From Microbacterium schleiferi (GTDB lineage Bacteria > Actinomycetota > Actinomycetes > Actinomycetales > Microbacteriaceae), in the NCBI RefSeq assembly GCF_015565955.1, contig NZ_CP064760.1, positions 2,852,001-2,916,000 on the forward strand: DNA of 64,000 nt, given 5' to 3'. The notes below the pieces were generated by a model. That model saw only the letters and a program-made list of their open reading frames with translations, made no database searches and was not told the origin of the DNA. Each line of letters opens with the position of its first letter. The stretch's first letter is position 1. Positions 26,636 to 35,910 of the stretch are shown piece after piece. The position numbers were made by a program, and so were the translations under genes.

Positions 26636-27996
26636 GCTTCAGCCACCTCGAGGAGGGCACGCCCGAGGAGCGGTGGCTCGCCGACCCGCGTCTGCACTCC
26701 ACGCCACTGGTGGAGCCCCTCCCCGCCGACCTCATCGTCGTCGCCGCCCACCCCGACGATGAAACACTCGGCGCCGGGGGTATCATGCGCCGCGTCGCCA
26801 GCCAAGGCGGGCGCGTGAGCGTCATCATCGCCAGCGATGGTGAGGCGTCGCATCCTGGTTCTCCCACCCACACCCCCGAGGCGCTCCGCGCTCGGCGGCG
26901 GCTCGAGGTCATCGACGCGCTCTCCGTTCTGGCGCCGGCCGCGCGCGTGCAGTTCCTGTCGATACCCGATGGCAAGCTCGACGCACACGCGGGTCTCGTC
27001 GAAGCGGCCGTCGCCGCGGTCCTCAATGCGACGGATGCCGCCCCCACACGCACGCTCGTGGTCGCCCCCTGGTCAGGAGATGGCCATCGCGATCACCGGG
27101 CGGCAGCCCGCGCCGTGAGCAGTGCCGCCTCACCCCGCGGCGTGCGACATCTCGGATACCCGATCTGGCTGTGGCACTGGGCAGATCCCGAGGTCGTTCC
27201 CTGGGATCGGGCGCTCGCTGTGCCGCTGAGCGAGGACGAGCTGACGCATAAGGCCGCCGCCCTGCGCGCGCATTCGTCTCAGGTCGAGGCCCTCTCCAGC
27301 GGGACGGGCGACGAGGCCATCGTTCCGCCGCGACTTCTCGCTCACTTCACCCGCGACCGCGAGATCTTCCTCTCGGAAGAGCCAGAGGACTCCGCGACAC
27401 TGCGGGCGGCGTTCTTCGAGGACTTCTACGCCCGCCATGACGACCCCTGGGGATTCGAAACGCGATGGTACGAGGAACGCAAACGCGGCATCCTCCTTGC
27501 TGCCCTGCCGACCCGGCGCCTGGGCAGCGTTCTTGAGATCGGATGCGCCACGGGGCTGCTGACTGCACCGCTAGCTGCTCGATCCGACCGGGTCGTCGCC
27601 GTGGATGCATCAGCCGCTGCCGTTGATCGCGCCCGGCACCGGCTGGCACCGGCCGACCACGTCACCGTCTCACGCGCCCATGTGCCCGGGGAGTGGCCCA
27701 CGGGGGACTTCGACGCTGTCGTCCTCTCCGAGGTCGGCTACTACTTCGACCCGGCCGACCTGGAAACGCTCATCGGTCGAATCGATGGGGCGCTCGCCGA
27801 CGACGGCATCCTCGTGGCATGCCACTGGCGGCATCCGGTGGCGGAGTACCCGTCAACCGGCGATCGCGTCCACCACACGTTGCGGCGCGTTCCCGGATGG
27901 CGCACGATCGCCCTCCACGAGGAGGACGACTTCGTGCTCGAGATCTTCGGCCGCGCGGATTCCGAGTCGGTGGCCGCACGGGAGGGTTTGGTGTGA
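26632..27996 (+). CDS. Fusion of PIG-L deacetylase and SAM-dependent methyltransferase
   Basis: The N-terminal half (about 1-220) is a LmbE/PIG-L zinc deacetylase, with the metal motif AAHPDDETLGAGG near 38 and the later GDGHRDHRA. These enzymes remove N-acetyl from amino sugars. The C-terminal half (about 255-454) is a class I methyltransferase of NodS type, with DPWGFETRWYEERKR, the SAM loop VLEIGCATGLLTAPL and VVAVDASAAAV. NodS N-methylates the amine freed by a deacetylase. One chain thus offers deacetylation then N-methylation of a sugar. It overlaps its neighbours at both ends by GTGA. The GTG at 26629 is an alternative start. Confidence 0.9.
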   Translation: MSFSHLEEGTPEERWLADPRLHSTPLVEPLPADLIVVAAHPDDETLGAGGIMRRVASQGGRVSVIIASDGEASHPGSPTHTPEALRARRRLEVIDALSVLAPAARVQFLSIPDGKLDAHAGLVEAAVAAVLNATDAAPTRTLVVAPWSGDGHRDHRAAARAVSSAASPRGVRHLGYPIWLWHWADPEVVPWDRALAVPLSEDELTHKAAALRAHSSQVEALSSGTGDEAIVPPRLLAHFTRDREIFLSEEPEDSATLRAAFFEDFYARHDDPWGFETRWYEERKRGILLAALPTRRLGSVLEIGCATGLLTAPLAARSDRVVAVDASAAAVDRARHRLAPADHVTVSRAHVPGEWPTGDFDAVVLSEVGYYFDPADLETLIGRIDGALADDGILVACHWRHPVAEYPSTGDRVHHTLRRVPGWRTIALHEEDDFVLEIFGRADSESVAAREGLV

Positions 27997-28709
27997 TCGG
28001 CTCCAGCATCAGGGCGCTTGCCGTCGTCGTCCCCGTCCACAACGAGGAGCAGCTCCTTTCCCGGTGCCTGCACTCCGTGGAAGCCGCCGTCTCGCGCGTC
28101 CGGGTACCGTGCGCGGTGTTCGTTGTCATCGACGCGAGCACTGACGGGTCGGCGTCAGTCGCGCGGCAGCATCCGTTCCCCGTCGTCGAAATCAAGGCGG
28201 GATCTGTCGGCGTTGCCCGATCTGTCGGGGTCGCCGCTGCGCTCAGAAGCCTCGCGCCTGCCATAGACCGGCGGACCTGGATCGCCAACACCGACGCCGA
28301 TTCAGTCGTGCCAGCGAACTGGCTCACGGTGCAGCTCGGCCTTGCTCGCGAGGGCGCTGATCTCGTCATCGGTACCGTTCGGCCAGACTTCGCCGATCTC
28401 ACCCCGCAGCACCGGGAGATGTGGCTCGACACGCACACGCGCGGTAAGCCCAACGGACATGTGCACGGAGCGAACCTCGGCCTGCGGGCGGATGTCTATC
28501 GTGCCGCGGGTGGCTTCAGCGACGCCCCGGAACACGAAGACGTGATGCTGGTCGACCGCTGCCGCGCGTCAGGCGCGCACCTCGTCGCCAGCGATGCGGC
28601 CGAAGTCCTCACCTCGGGTCGATTCGTCGGACGCACTCCCGGCGGCTATGCGGCGTACCTCCGAGACCAGCATCGCGCTCTGACCTCGGCCGCCCCCGAG
28701 CCGGTCTAG
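27993..28709 (+). CDS. Family 2-type glycosyltransferase
   Basis: The 238-residue protein has a GT-A fold with ALAVVVPVHNEEQLLSRCL at the start, IDASTDGSASVA and the metal-binding-like ANTDADSVVPANWL near 92-105. HGANLGLRADVYRAAGGF follows, with the acceptor-side EHEDVMLVDR. There is no membrane segment, so it acts in the cytosol or peripherally. It begins in the stop codon of the PIG-L/methyltransferase gene (GTGA) and ends overlapping the convergent aminotransferase gene. Donor and acceptor are unknown; with its partners it likely builds a modified amino sugar conjugate. Confidence 0.87.
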   Translation: MIGSSIRALAVVVPVHNEEQLLSRCLHSVEAAVSRVRVPCAVFVVIDASTDGSASVARQHPFPVVEIKAGSVGVARSVGVAAALRSLAPAIDRRTWIANTDADSVVPANWLTVQLGLAREGADLVIGTVRPDFADLTPQHREMWLDTHTRGKPNGHVHGANLGLRADVYRAAGGFSDAPEHEDVMLVDRCRASGAHLVASDAAEVLTSGRFVGRTPGGYAAYLRDQHRALTSAAPEPV

Positions 28710-29874
28710 CGCGTCGGCACCGCCGCGGCGAGCCGGCGAACGATCTCCTCGAGCACGGGCGCGGGGGTCGCGAAGATGAGCCGCGCGAACCCGGCGCCGG
28801 CCTGGCCGCACATCGTTCCCTCCGTGAGGGTGACGGAGGCTTCTCGCGCGAAGTACTCGGCCGGCAGGTCGTCGATACCGGCGCCGCGGAAATCGACCCA
28901 CCCGACGTAGGTGCCCTCGGGTTTCGGCATCCACGCCCCGGCAGGTGCTCCGCGAGGAGTGAAAGGAGCCGGTCGCGGTTCCCTTCGAGGTAGGGCACGA
29001 GATCGGCAAGCCACGCGTCGCCGCTGCGGAAGGCGACAGCGTTGGCGATAGCACCGAGGTTGCTGGTGCCGTGGCCCGAGAACCGGCCGATCCGCTCCCA
29101 CGTCTCGCGATCGCGGTCGCTCGTGAGAACGAGTTCAGCGCACTTCAGGCCGGGGAGGTTCCACGCTTTCGAAGCGCTCATGGCTGTGATCGTGTGCTCG
29201 GCTGCGGCGGGTGTGACCGTCGCGTAGGGGATATGGGTGGCGCCCGAGAAGACCAGCGGCGCCCAGATCTCATCCGAGAAAACCCGCCCACCATTGCGGT
29301 CGACGACCTCGGCGATCCCGAGCAGTTCTTCTTTGGAGAACACGCGGCCGACCGGGTTGTAGGGGTTGCACAGCAGCAGGAGATTCCCGCCCTCATCGAA
29401 CGCCCGCTGCAGCGCGTCGAGGTCGAACTCGTAGCGTCCGTCGCGCACGGCGAGCGGCATCTCGATGACCTCGCGTCCGCGCATCGGCGGCACCATGAGG
29501 AACGGCATATAGGACGGAGTGGGGACGATGATCTTGGATCCCGGCTCCGAGCAGTGCTCCATCGCGAGTTCGAGCCCCATGATGACATCCGGGATGCCCC
29601 ACACGTCGCTGGCCGGCACGCTCCAGCCGTAGCGGCGCTCGAGGAACCCGGCTGTCGCGTCAGACAGGTCCGCGGCGATGCGCTGCGGCATGTACCCGAA
29701 GGCACCCTCATCGACGGCCGCATGGAGGGCGGCGGTAATGGCGGGGTCGACACCGAAATCCATCTCGGCGACGAAGGCGCCGATCGAGCCATCCGTGGCC
29801 GACCATTTCGTCGCGCCCGTGGCGCGAAGCTGCTCGATCGTGATGGCGTCTATGCGCCGGGCGAAGTCGGTCAT
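28706..29874 (-). pseudogene. MalY/PatB-type aminotransferase (cystathionine beta-lyase), frameshifted
   Basis: This is a PLP enzyme of about 390 residues expected to cleave C-S bonds of cystathionine or cysteine conjugates. From the ATG at 29874 (AGGAAGAG upstream) come MDFGVDPAI, VPTPSYMPFL, LCNPYNPVGRVFS, SDEIWAPLVF and the PLP lysine in MSASKAWNLPGLK. The frame breaks at the C run 28936-28939; one more base restores LPGAWMPKPEGTYVGWVDF and TEGTMCGQAG, ending at 28706. Its 3' end overlaps the convergent glycosyltransferase gene. The intact second frame argues for a miscalled base. Confidence 0.88.
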
Positions 29875-29932
29875 ACGCGCTCTTCCTGCTCGTGGCCGCT
29901 CCCACGATAGCTCGCGCCGCCGACGCCCGCCC

Positions 29933-30607
29933 TCAGGCGCGGATGCTGCCGACGAGGGCGAGCATCTCCGCCACCGCGCCGCGAACGACTGGCAGGCGGG
30001 CAAGCGGCAGCACAGCCGAAAGCAGCTTGAGCGACCTGTCGAGCAGGAGCCTCGTGCGCCGACGCCCCTCGGAGGTGTCGTAGACCCAGAACAGCGCGAG
30101 CAGAAGGTGCGCGAGTACCAGCGCATCCGGCATCCGCTCACGAACATCGACGGCCAGCCTCGTCGCGGCTGCGCCATCGATCGCCTCGGCGAAGAGCCCT
30201 TCGACGATCGCGAAGGCTGGGGCCGATTCGGCGGACAGCGGATTGATGGGCGACCGGGGTGAGACTGCCGCCGAGAGGAACTCCCCCGCGTGCGCGTGAT
30301 ACGGCTCGAGCTGATCGAGCCCGGTCTCGAACACGATCCGGAGGCGCTCGATCAGGTCGGTCGTGTCGGCGAGAAGGGGTTGAGCTGCGGCCCGATGCTG
30401 CTCCTGCACGTCGAGATAGAGCTCCTGGATGAGGTGGTTCTTCGAGGCGAAGTGGTAGTTCGTGGCCCCCACCGACATCCTTAGTTCGTCAGCGAGCCCG
30501 CGGATTGTGGTCGCGTCGTATCCGTTCTCGCGAAACGATCGCAGCGCCACGGAGCGGATGCGCTCGCGCGTGCGGTCCCCCTTCGTGGGTTGAACCTCAG
30601 CCGACAT
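29933..30607 (-). CDS. TetR family transcriptional regulator
   Basis: The 224-residue protein has a TetR helix-turn-helix at about 10-55 (RTRERIRSVALRSFRENGYDATTIRGLADEL, then GATNYHFASKNHLI) and a C-terminal TetR_C-like ligand domain. GAAGGAG precedes the ATG at 30607, which lies inside the end of the epimerase gene (11-base overlap). The two are therefore one operon, and the protein most likely binds the palindrome at 31598-31633 in front of it. The inducer is unknown. Confidence 0.92.
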   Translation of the reverse strand: MSAEVQPTKGDRTRERIRSVALRSFRENGYDATTIRGLADELRMSVGATNYHFASKNHLIQELYLDVQEQHRAAAQPLLADTTDLIERLRIVFETGLDQLEPYHAHAGEFLSAAVSPRSPINPLSAESAPAFAIVEGLFAEAIDGAAATRLAVDVRERMPDALVLAHLLLALFWVYDTSEGRRRTRLLLDRSLKLLSAVLPLARLPVVRGAVAEMLALVGSIRA

Positions 30608-31588
30608 CGATCGTCTCCTTCGCCTCGACGAGCGCTGCTCGCAGGTCGGGATGTCCGAACCTGAAGCCGGCATCGCCGAGGGCCTGCGGCAGAACCCACC
30701 GGCTCTTCAGGACGAGTTCGGGCTCGGTGCGCAGCATCCACATTCCGGCCTCCAGCATCCAGCGCTGCGCCGGTAGTCCGACTGGCGCGCCGACCACGCC
30801 GCGCAGGGTGCGCATGAGCGTGTGGTTGTCACTCGGGTGTGGCGAGGCGATGTTCACGGGACCCGACAGGCGCGGCTCATCACGGATGAAGCGCATGGCC
30901 GCAACGACATCGTCGATGTGAACCCAGCTGAACTTCTGCCGTCCGCGGGTGCGGCACCGGGGCGCCCGCGCCGGGCCGGTCGGGTGTTCTCCAATGCCCC
31001 GGTAGCGGTGGTGCGGCGGACACCACCCATCGAACTGCGTGCCGCCGAGGCCCCAGCGCGCCAGGTTGAGCAGCATCCGGGTGGCCGGGCCGTCGCCGAT
31101 GACGATCGCCATTCGCAGCGCAACCCGGCGTGTGTTGGGAAGCGAGCCGGCGAAGAACTCACGCTCCCACGACGTCGCGACATCGACCGAGAATCCGGAG
31201 CCGATCTCGCCGTCTGCTTCGGTGTTCGGGCGGTCGGTGGAGTGACGGTAGATGGTCGCCGTGGATGCGTTCATCCAGACCCGCGGGGGCGCTCTGCCGT
31301 CGCGATCGCCTCCCGAAGCGCTCGCGTCGTCTCGACCCGGGAATTCAGGATGTCTGTGCGATTGCGATCTGTGTAGCGGCAGTTCACCGACGTACCCGCC
31401 AGGTTGATGACGACATCCGCGCCATCGACCGCGCGCGCCAGGGCTGCGGCATCCTCCCACCGAACCGGAGCGGTTCGTCCGACTTGGCGGATCACGTAGC
31501 CGTCTTCGGCGAGAGCTTTGGCGACGGCGCGTCCGACGAAGCCACTGCCGCCGGCGATCACTGCCACGGGCTGCTGATCCGTATCCAT
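30597..31588 (-). pseudogene. TIGR01777-type NAD-dependent epimerase/dehydratase, frameshifted
   Basis: The protein would have about 330 residues. The N-terminus AVIAGGSGFVGRAVAKAL is the Rossmann dinucleotide loop and GADVVINLAGTSVNCRYT is typical of the SulA-like TIGR01777 group. After the run at 31285-31289, one extra base joins AERPPRVWMNASTATIY to the rest, including the FSVDVATSWERE and LSGPVNIASPHP segments and the C-terminal DUF1731-like ALGDAGFRFGHPDL. The ATG at 31588 has no clear ribosome binding site and lies 10 bases from the big palindrome. Function within the family is poorly defined. Confidence 0.85.
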
Positions 31589-31597
31589 GGGTCGAAG

Positions 31598-31633
31598 GTA
31601 TCGCATTTCTGAACATGTTCAGAAATGCGATAC
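31598..31633. promoter_or_regulatory. 36-bp perfect palindrome, probable TetR operator
   Basis: The half-site GTATCGCATTTCTGAACA is repeated exactly inverted with its centre between 31615 and 31616, with no spacer and no mismatch. It lies between the leftward epimerase-tetR operon and the rightward small gene at 31670. A TetR dimer pair is the probable ligand. A hairpin in RNA is possible but there is no loop or T tract. Confidence 0.78.
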
Positions 31634-31669
31634 GCGATGACTGTCGGTGGCGCGACATAGCGTGCCGTC

Positions 31670-31981
31670 ATGACGATCAGCGATGTCCTTGTGGAAGGCG
31701 AACCCGCCGAATTGCTCCTGGAAGCGATCATGAGCCTCATGGAGAACTCCGAAGAAGCCGACGGCATGACCAGGTTCGGAGGCAAACTGGGAGGCGATAG
31801 CGGCGCGGCTCTGATACACGCGCTCGGACGGATTACGGCCGAGCTGCGCGCCGACGATATGCGCAGCTTCCTGCCCGGCAGAACGCGGAGCAAACGTACC
31901 GAAGAGCAGCGTGGCGCTGATGCCTTCATCCTGCTCGTCGACCGGCTCGAGGAGGCCCTGACCGCACGACGCGGCCGATGA
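31670..31981 (+). CDS. Hypothetical protein of 103 residues
   Basis: A small acidic protein with helical character (LLLEAIMSLMENSEEADGM, AALIHALGRITAELRADDMR, ADAFILLVDRLEEAL). Codon third positions are GC-rich as in neighbouring genes, and no better frame covers the interval. No family is recognised. It has no strong ribosome binding site. It is divergent from the epimerase-tetR operon across the palindrome, and so may share that control. Two tRNA-Ser genes and envelope genes follow. Confidence 0.6.
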   Translation: MTISDVLVEGEPAELLLEAIMSLMENSEEADGMTRFGGKLGGDSGAALIHALGRITAELRADDMRSFLPGRTRSKRTEEQRGADAFILLVDRLEEALTARRGR

Positions 31982-32048
31982 TCTCGCGTCGTGGTTGAAA
32001 CGCACGCTAGACGCGACGTATACGCGGCCTCATCGGGTATTTCTCTGG

Positions 32049-32137
32049 CGGAGACGGAGGGATTTGAACCCTCGGTCCCCGTGAGGGGACTCCACCTTAG
32101 CAGGGTGGTGCACTAGGCCTGACTATGCGACGTCTCC
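32049..32137 (-). tRNA. tRNA-Ser (GCT)
   Basis: An 89-nucleotide cloverleaf with the long variable arm of class II tRNAs. The acceptor is GGAGACG/CGTCTCC with discriminator G, the anticodon loop is CTGCTAA with anticodon GCT, the variable arm is GTCCCCTCACGGGGAC-like, and the T-arm has GGTTCAAATCC. CCA is not encoded. Confidence 0.96.
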
Positions 32138-32213
32138 AGGCATCCGCGACCGAATCGGGCGGATGACCTCGTCAATACTAACCGCTGCGGTCCGACGCGA
32201 CGAATGGATGCCG

Positions 32214-33500
32214 TCAGCCGAGGTTTCCGACCGAGCAGGTGGTCTGCGCTGCCGTCGAGCCGCTGATCGAGTTCGGGAGCACCGCGGCGTCCTGAGCCGG
32301 GGCTTCTGTGGGCGCGGCCGTGGCGTTCGGATCGGTAGTGGGCTCGGGAGCCGGCTCTTCGGTCGGCGTCACATCGACAACGCTCCCGTTCGCACCGGCC
32401 TTGCCAGTGAGCTCGATCGGGGCGTTCGCTTCGAGTGCTGCCCACAGTTGATCGGCGGCAGCGTAGTTCGGCACGACCTTGTTCGGGTCGTCGGGGTCGC
32501 CGTTGACGGGGTACTGAACGAAGACGATGTCTGAGAACGGCACGTCCTTGATCGCGAGCGCGATCTGCACAAGCGTCAACGGGTTCGTGAGACTCGAGCT
32601 CTTCGTAATGTTGTCGATCGCGACGGTTGCGAGGCGATAGAGAGTGGAAGGGTCCGAGAGCACGTTCTCGCTCACGAGCTTCTTCGCAAGGCTCGACATG
32701 TACTGCTGCTGGTTGCTGATCCGGCCCAGGTCCGAGCCGTCACCGACGCCCTTGCGGGTACGGAGGAACGCGAGCGCCTGCGTGCCCGACACGGTGGAGA
32801 TGCCGTCGGGCAGAAAGAGGCCGGCGAGAGGGTCGCTGATGCCGCCTTGGACACACACGTCCACACCGCCGATGGCATCCGTGATGTTGATGACGCCACC
32901 CCACGTGACCTTGGCTGCGAAGGGGATGCTCTGACCGCTCAACTGCGAAATGGTCTTGACGACGCACGACAGGCCGCCGCCGTCCGCGCCACCGCCCGCA
33001 TAGAACGCGGAGTTCAGGGGCTGCTTACTCATCGCGGATGACGTCGACCCGTCACCCCGGTCGCACGAGGGAATCGGGATCATGAGGTCGCGAGGGAACG
33101 AGATGACTGTCACCCGGCGCGGAGCATCCGAGATGTGCACAAGCATGTTGACGTCGTTGAGCTCGCCCTCGGAGTCGGCGCCTGAGCAGCGGTCACCGAA
33201 GATGGCTGCGAACTCCGGCTCGCAGGCATCCGTGCCCGCGACGAAGAGATTGACGCCACCCTCGATCGCCCCGATGTCGGGTGGAACGACGACCTGCTCT
33301 TCGAGTTCGACCGTGTTCTCGGTCGCGTAGCTGGAGGCGAGGTCGTACACGGTGTACGCGGCAACACCGGTTCCCGAGACGAGGACGACGGCGACCGCGA
33401 TGCCGAGCGCCTTCATGAAGACCGAGAACGGATGCGGCGACCTCAGCGCCCCATGACGGGCCACCGTACGACGGCCGCGCTGCGGTGCTGTCTTGCTCAC
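32214..33500 (-). CDS. LytR-CpsA-Psr (LCP) family cell wall glycopolymer transferase
   Basis: This 428-residue membrane-anchored protein is expected to attach undecaprenyl-linked glycopolymers to peptidoglycan outside the cell. An N-terminal basic region and one helix (VAVVLVSGTGVAAYTVY, about 34-52) are followed by the LCP domain. That domain has NMLVHISDAPRRVTVISFPRDLMIPIP, the arginine-rich pocket ALAFLRTRKGVGDGSDLGRISNQQQ, and the INITDAIGGVDVCV segment. The C-terminus is a Pro/Thr/Glu-rich tail ending in a Cys-containing segment. The GTG at 33500 has GAGGGAA upstream. It is divergent from the DUF4012 gene, which is a common pairing in envelope loci. Confidence 0.93.
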   Translation of the reverse strand: MSKTAPQRGRRTVARHGALRSPHPFSVFMKALGIAVAVVLVSGTGVAAYTVYDLASSYATENTVELEEQVVVPPDIGAIEGGVNLFVAGTDACEPEFAAIFGDRCSGADSEGELNDVNMLVHISDAPRRVTVISFPRDLMIPIPSCDRGDGSTSSAMSKQPLNSAFYAGGGADGGGLSCVVKTISQLSGQSIPFAAKVTWGGVINITDAIGGVDVCVQGGISDPLAGLFLPDGISTVSGTQALAFLRTRKGVGDGSDLGRISNQQQYMSSLAKKLVSENVLSDPSTLYRLATVAIDNITKSSSLTNPLTLVQIALAIKDVPFSDIVFVQYPVNGDPDDPNKVVPNYAAADQLWAALEANAPIELTGKAGANGSVVDVTPTEEPAPEPTTDPNATAAPTEAPAQDAAVLPNSISGSTAAQTTCSVGNLG

Positions 33501-33664
33501 AAAGTTCCCTCTCGACGACCGTCACAGCTCACGTGAACAGAGGAGTGCGCTGCGCGAGGCTGCACCTCGAGTACGCCACGACGCGATCCGGTAACGGGTT
33601 GTTGAGCTGGAGGACGTCGAATGCTGGCGCAGCCGAAGAACGGATGCCTTAAGAAAGGTAGGTT

Positions 33665-33805
33665 ATGCCATGCCCGCTGTGCGCGCACTGTGGGCTCGCT
33701 GACCGAGCGGGGTGGACCGCGCGCGCGGGCCGCCATTCTCGTTCGGGTTTCACGGCTTGCGCTCGGCTTTCACGCAATGTGTCCCCGGTAACATCGGCGC
33801 CGTGA
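33665..33805 (+). CDS. Small ORF of 46 codons coupled to the DUF4012 gene
   Basis: The ATG at 33665 follows AAAGGTAGG. The 46 codons start CPLCAHCG, a Cys-rich cluster that could bind metal, and the stop overlaps the GTG start of the DUF4012 gene as GTGA (33802-33805). The overlap is the best evidence for translation; composition after residue 15 is not persuasive. It occupies most of the 300-base gap between the divergent LCP and DUF4012 genes, in which nothing else is apparent. Confidence 0.35.
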   Translation: MPCPLCAHCGLADRAGWTARAGRHSRSGFTACARLSRNVSPVTSAP

Positions 33806-35892
33806 CCACCGTTGACGGCGACCGGCAGGCCGATTCCGTCCCGGCAGGCGAGCCCTCCTCCCACAGTGAGCCTGCCCTGAGCGCGGGTCGCTCGTCGGAT
33901 TCGCCGGCCGTCGCACCGCGAACTCGGTCGAGTGCGTCATCCGTCACCCCGATGACCCGTCGCGAGGCGCGAAAGCGACGGGCCCCCGCGCGACCGCTCG
34001 CCCGCCACGCCGCGCCGGAGTCGGGAGCGTCGCGCAGGCGCCGTGGATGGCGCACCTTCTGGATCGCGCTCAGCCCTCTCGGTCTGATCGTCGTCGGAAC
34101 CGTCATCCTCGGAGGCGTCTTCGCGCTGCAGGTCCTCGAGGTCCGTGACGACCTCGAAACCGTCAAGTCACAACTGGGCGGGCTCGCCGAGGCCGCGGTG
34201 TCGGGTAACGTCGACAGCCTGCAGCAGGCGGGCGATGAGGTCGTAGCGCGCACACAGCGCGCCTCCGAGACCGCTAACGGACCGCTGTGGGATCTGGCAT
34301 CCACGCTCCCCCGGATCGGCAACAATGTGCTCGCCGTTCGTACTGTCGCCGAGGCAGTGAACGCGATCGCTAGCCAGTCGATCCCACCCGTCGTGAACAT
34401 GGTCGCTGCCGCGAACGTCGACCAGCAGCGGGCCGAGGGAAGCCTCGGGATCAACCTGCAACCGTTCCTCGAAGCCGAGACGGTGTTGCCAACCGTCATC
34501 TCCTCCTTCGAAGAAGCCTCGACCATCGCGGCAAGCATGGACCGTACGGATGTCTTGCCCGCCGTCTACGAGCCGATGGATGAGATGGTCGGGCTGCTCG
34601 ACCAGGCGGTGCCGATCCTCAAGGTTGCGCAAGAGAACCTCCCGGCCCTCCTGCACGCCGCCGGTGCTAATGGGCCGATGCTTTACCAGGTCATGATCCA
34701 GACACCCGCCGAGATCCGGGCGACCGGCGGCGGTGTCGCCCACTGGCTCATCCTCAAGGTCGACAATGGCCAGGCCGAGCTCGTGGGTCAAGACAATGGC
34801 GTCGACCTCATGTACTCGCGGCTTCCGTCGCTGGGCTTCGACACCGAGAACGGGTCGTTGATCACGTTCCCTCGCAGCGTTCGGTCGCTCTACCCCCCGG
34901 AACTCAACAACTGGTCCTCGAACTTCACGATGACGCCGGAATTCCCGCGCGCGGTCGACCTCTTCCAGGCGACACGCGAATGGGAGGACCTGCCGGAATT
35001 CGACGGTGCGATCTCGATCGATCCCATCGTGCTTGCCCACCTCATCGAGGCGACCGGGCCCCTCACCCTCGATTCGGGAGAGCAGGTCACGGCCGAGAAC
35101 ACGGCGTCGCTGCTCATGAGCGAACCGTACGAGCGCTACGGCGCCGACAACGCCGCAATGGATGCGTTCTTCAACGAGGTGACCTCGAAGATGTTCAGCG
35201 CCCTCACCAGCGGCAACTGGGAATTCAGCGCCATGTGGGACCAGCTCGTGCGCAGCGCGGGCGAAGGTCGCATTCAGATGTGGTTCGCGGACCCCAGCCT
35301 GGAAGCATTCGCAACCGAGTACGGCCTCGACGCGTCGCTGCGGGAAGACAACACGGATGCCACCCAGCTCGGCATCTATTTCAACGACTACTCCATCGGC
35401 AAACTGAACTATCACCTGACCTACGATCAGCACGCCACCTGCAACGTCGACGAGCGCACCATCACCGTCACAATGAACCTGCACAACAGCATCACCAAAG
35501 ACATCAAGAGCGAGTACACGCTCGGGCTTCGCAACGCGAACCGCGGGATCGACCCACGCACGATGATGCTCGACGTCCTGTTCTTCGCGCCGCCCGGTGG
35601 GGAGATCCTCTGGACCGATCCAAAGCGGGGCGATTGGCAGGATGGCGCGTTCCACGATCGCTCGGGAACCGACCACGGGAACGAAGGGCTGAGCCGCACC
35701 CTGCTGCTGCCGATGGGCAAGTCGCGCACGATCTCGTACGAGGTTCAGCTCCCCGACGGGCCACTCGGACCGCTGCAGCTGCGTCACACGCCGGGCGCGA
35801 ACGACACGCAGGTCACGGTCGACGCGAACTGCGCGAGCTTGTTCGCCAGCCCCGAGGGATCGACCAACATCTCCCTGACGAAGATCGGCTGA
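33802..35892 (+). CDS. DUF4012 domain-containing membrane-anchored protein
   Basis: The 696-residue protein has a long basic, Ser/Arg-rich cytoplasmic N-terminus and one transmembrane helix (ALSPLGLIVVGTVILGGVFAL, about 88-110). The large extracellular part has helical segments, then the DUF4012 core with MIQTPAEIRATGGGVAHWLIL and LPEFDGAISIDPIVLAHLIEATGPL. Family members sit beside polysaccharide genes in actinobacteria; no enzymatic activity is known. Its LCP neighbour supports an envelope glycopolymer role. The GTG at 33802 lacks a strong site but is coupled to the small ORF; the ATG near 33950 (residue 51) is an alternative. Confidence 0.85.
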   Translation: MTTVDGDRQADSVPAGEPSSHSEPALSAGRSSDSPAVAPRTRSSASSVTPMTRREARKRRAPARPLARHAAPESGASRRRRGWRTFWIALSPLGLIVVGTVILGGVFALQVLEVRDDLETVKSQLGGLAEAAVSGNVDSLQQAGDEVVARTQRASETANGPLWDLASTLPRIGNNVLAVRTVAEAVNAIASQSIPPVVNMVAAANVDQQRAEGSLGINLQPFLEAETVLPTVISSFEEASTIAASMDRTDVLPAVYEPMDEMVGLLDQAVPILKVAQENLPALLHAAGANGPMLYQVMIQTPAEIRATGGGVAHWLILKVDNGQAELVGQDNGVDLMYSRLPSLGFDTENGSLITFPRSVRSLYPPELNNWSSNFTMTPEFPRAVDLFQATREWEDLPEFDGAISIDPIVLAHLIEATGPLTLDSGEQVTAENTASLLMSEPYERYGADNAAMDAFFNEVTSKMFSALTSGNWEFSAMWDQLVRSAGEGRIQMWFADPSLEAFATEYGLDASLREDNTDATQLGIYFNDYSIGKLNYHLTYDQHATCNVDERTITVTMNLHNSITKDIKSEYTLGLRNANRGIDPRTMMLDVLFFAPPGGEILWTDPKRGDWQDGAFHDRSGTDHGNEGLSRTLLLPMGKSRTISYEVQLPDGPLGPLQLRHTPGANDTQVTVDANCASLFASPEGSTNISLTKIG

Positions 35893-35910
35893 GTCCACCG
35901 GCGCATCGCG

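Noticed and set aside
33780..33793. A second AraR-like site, TGTCCCCGGTAACA, before the DUF4012 gene
   Set aside because: Two mismatches to the arabinose operator, one arm degraded, and the gene has no link to arabinose use; probably chance.
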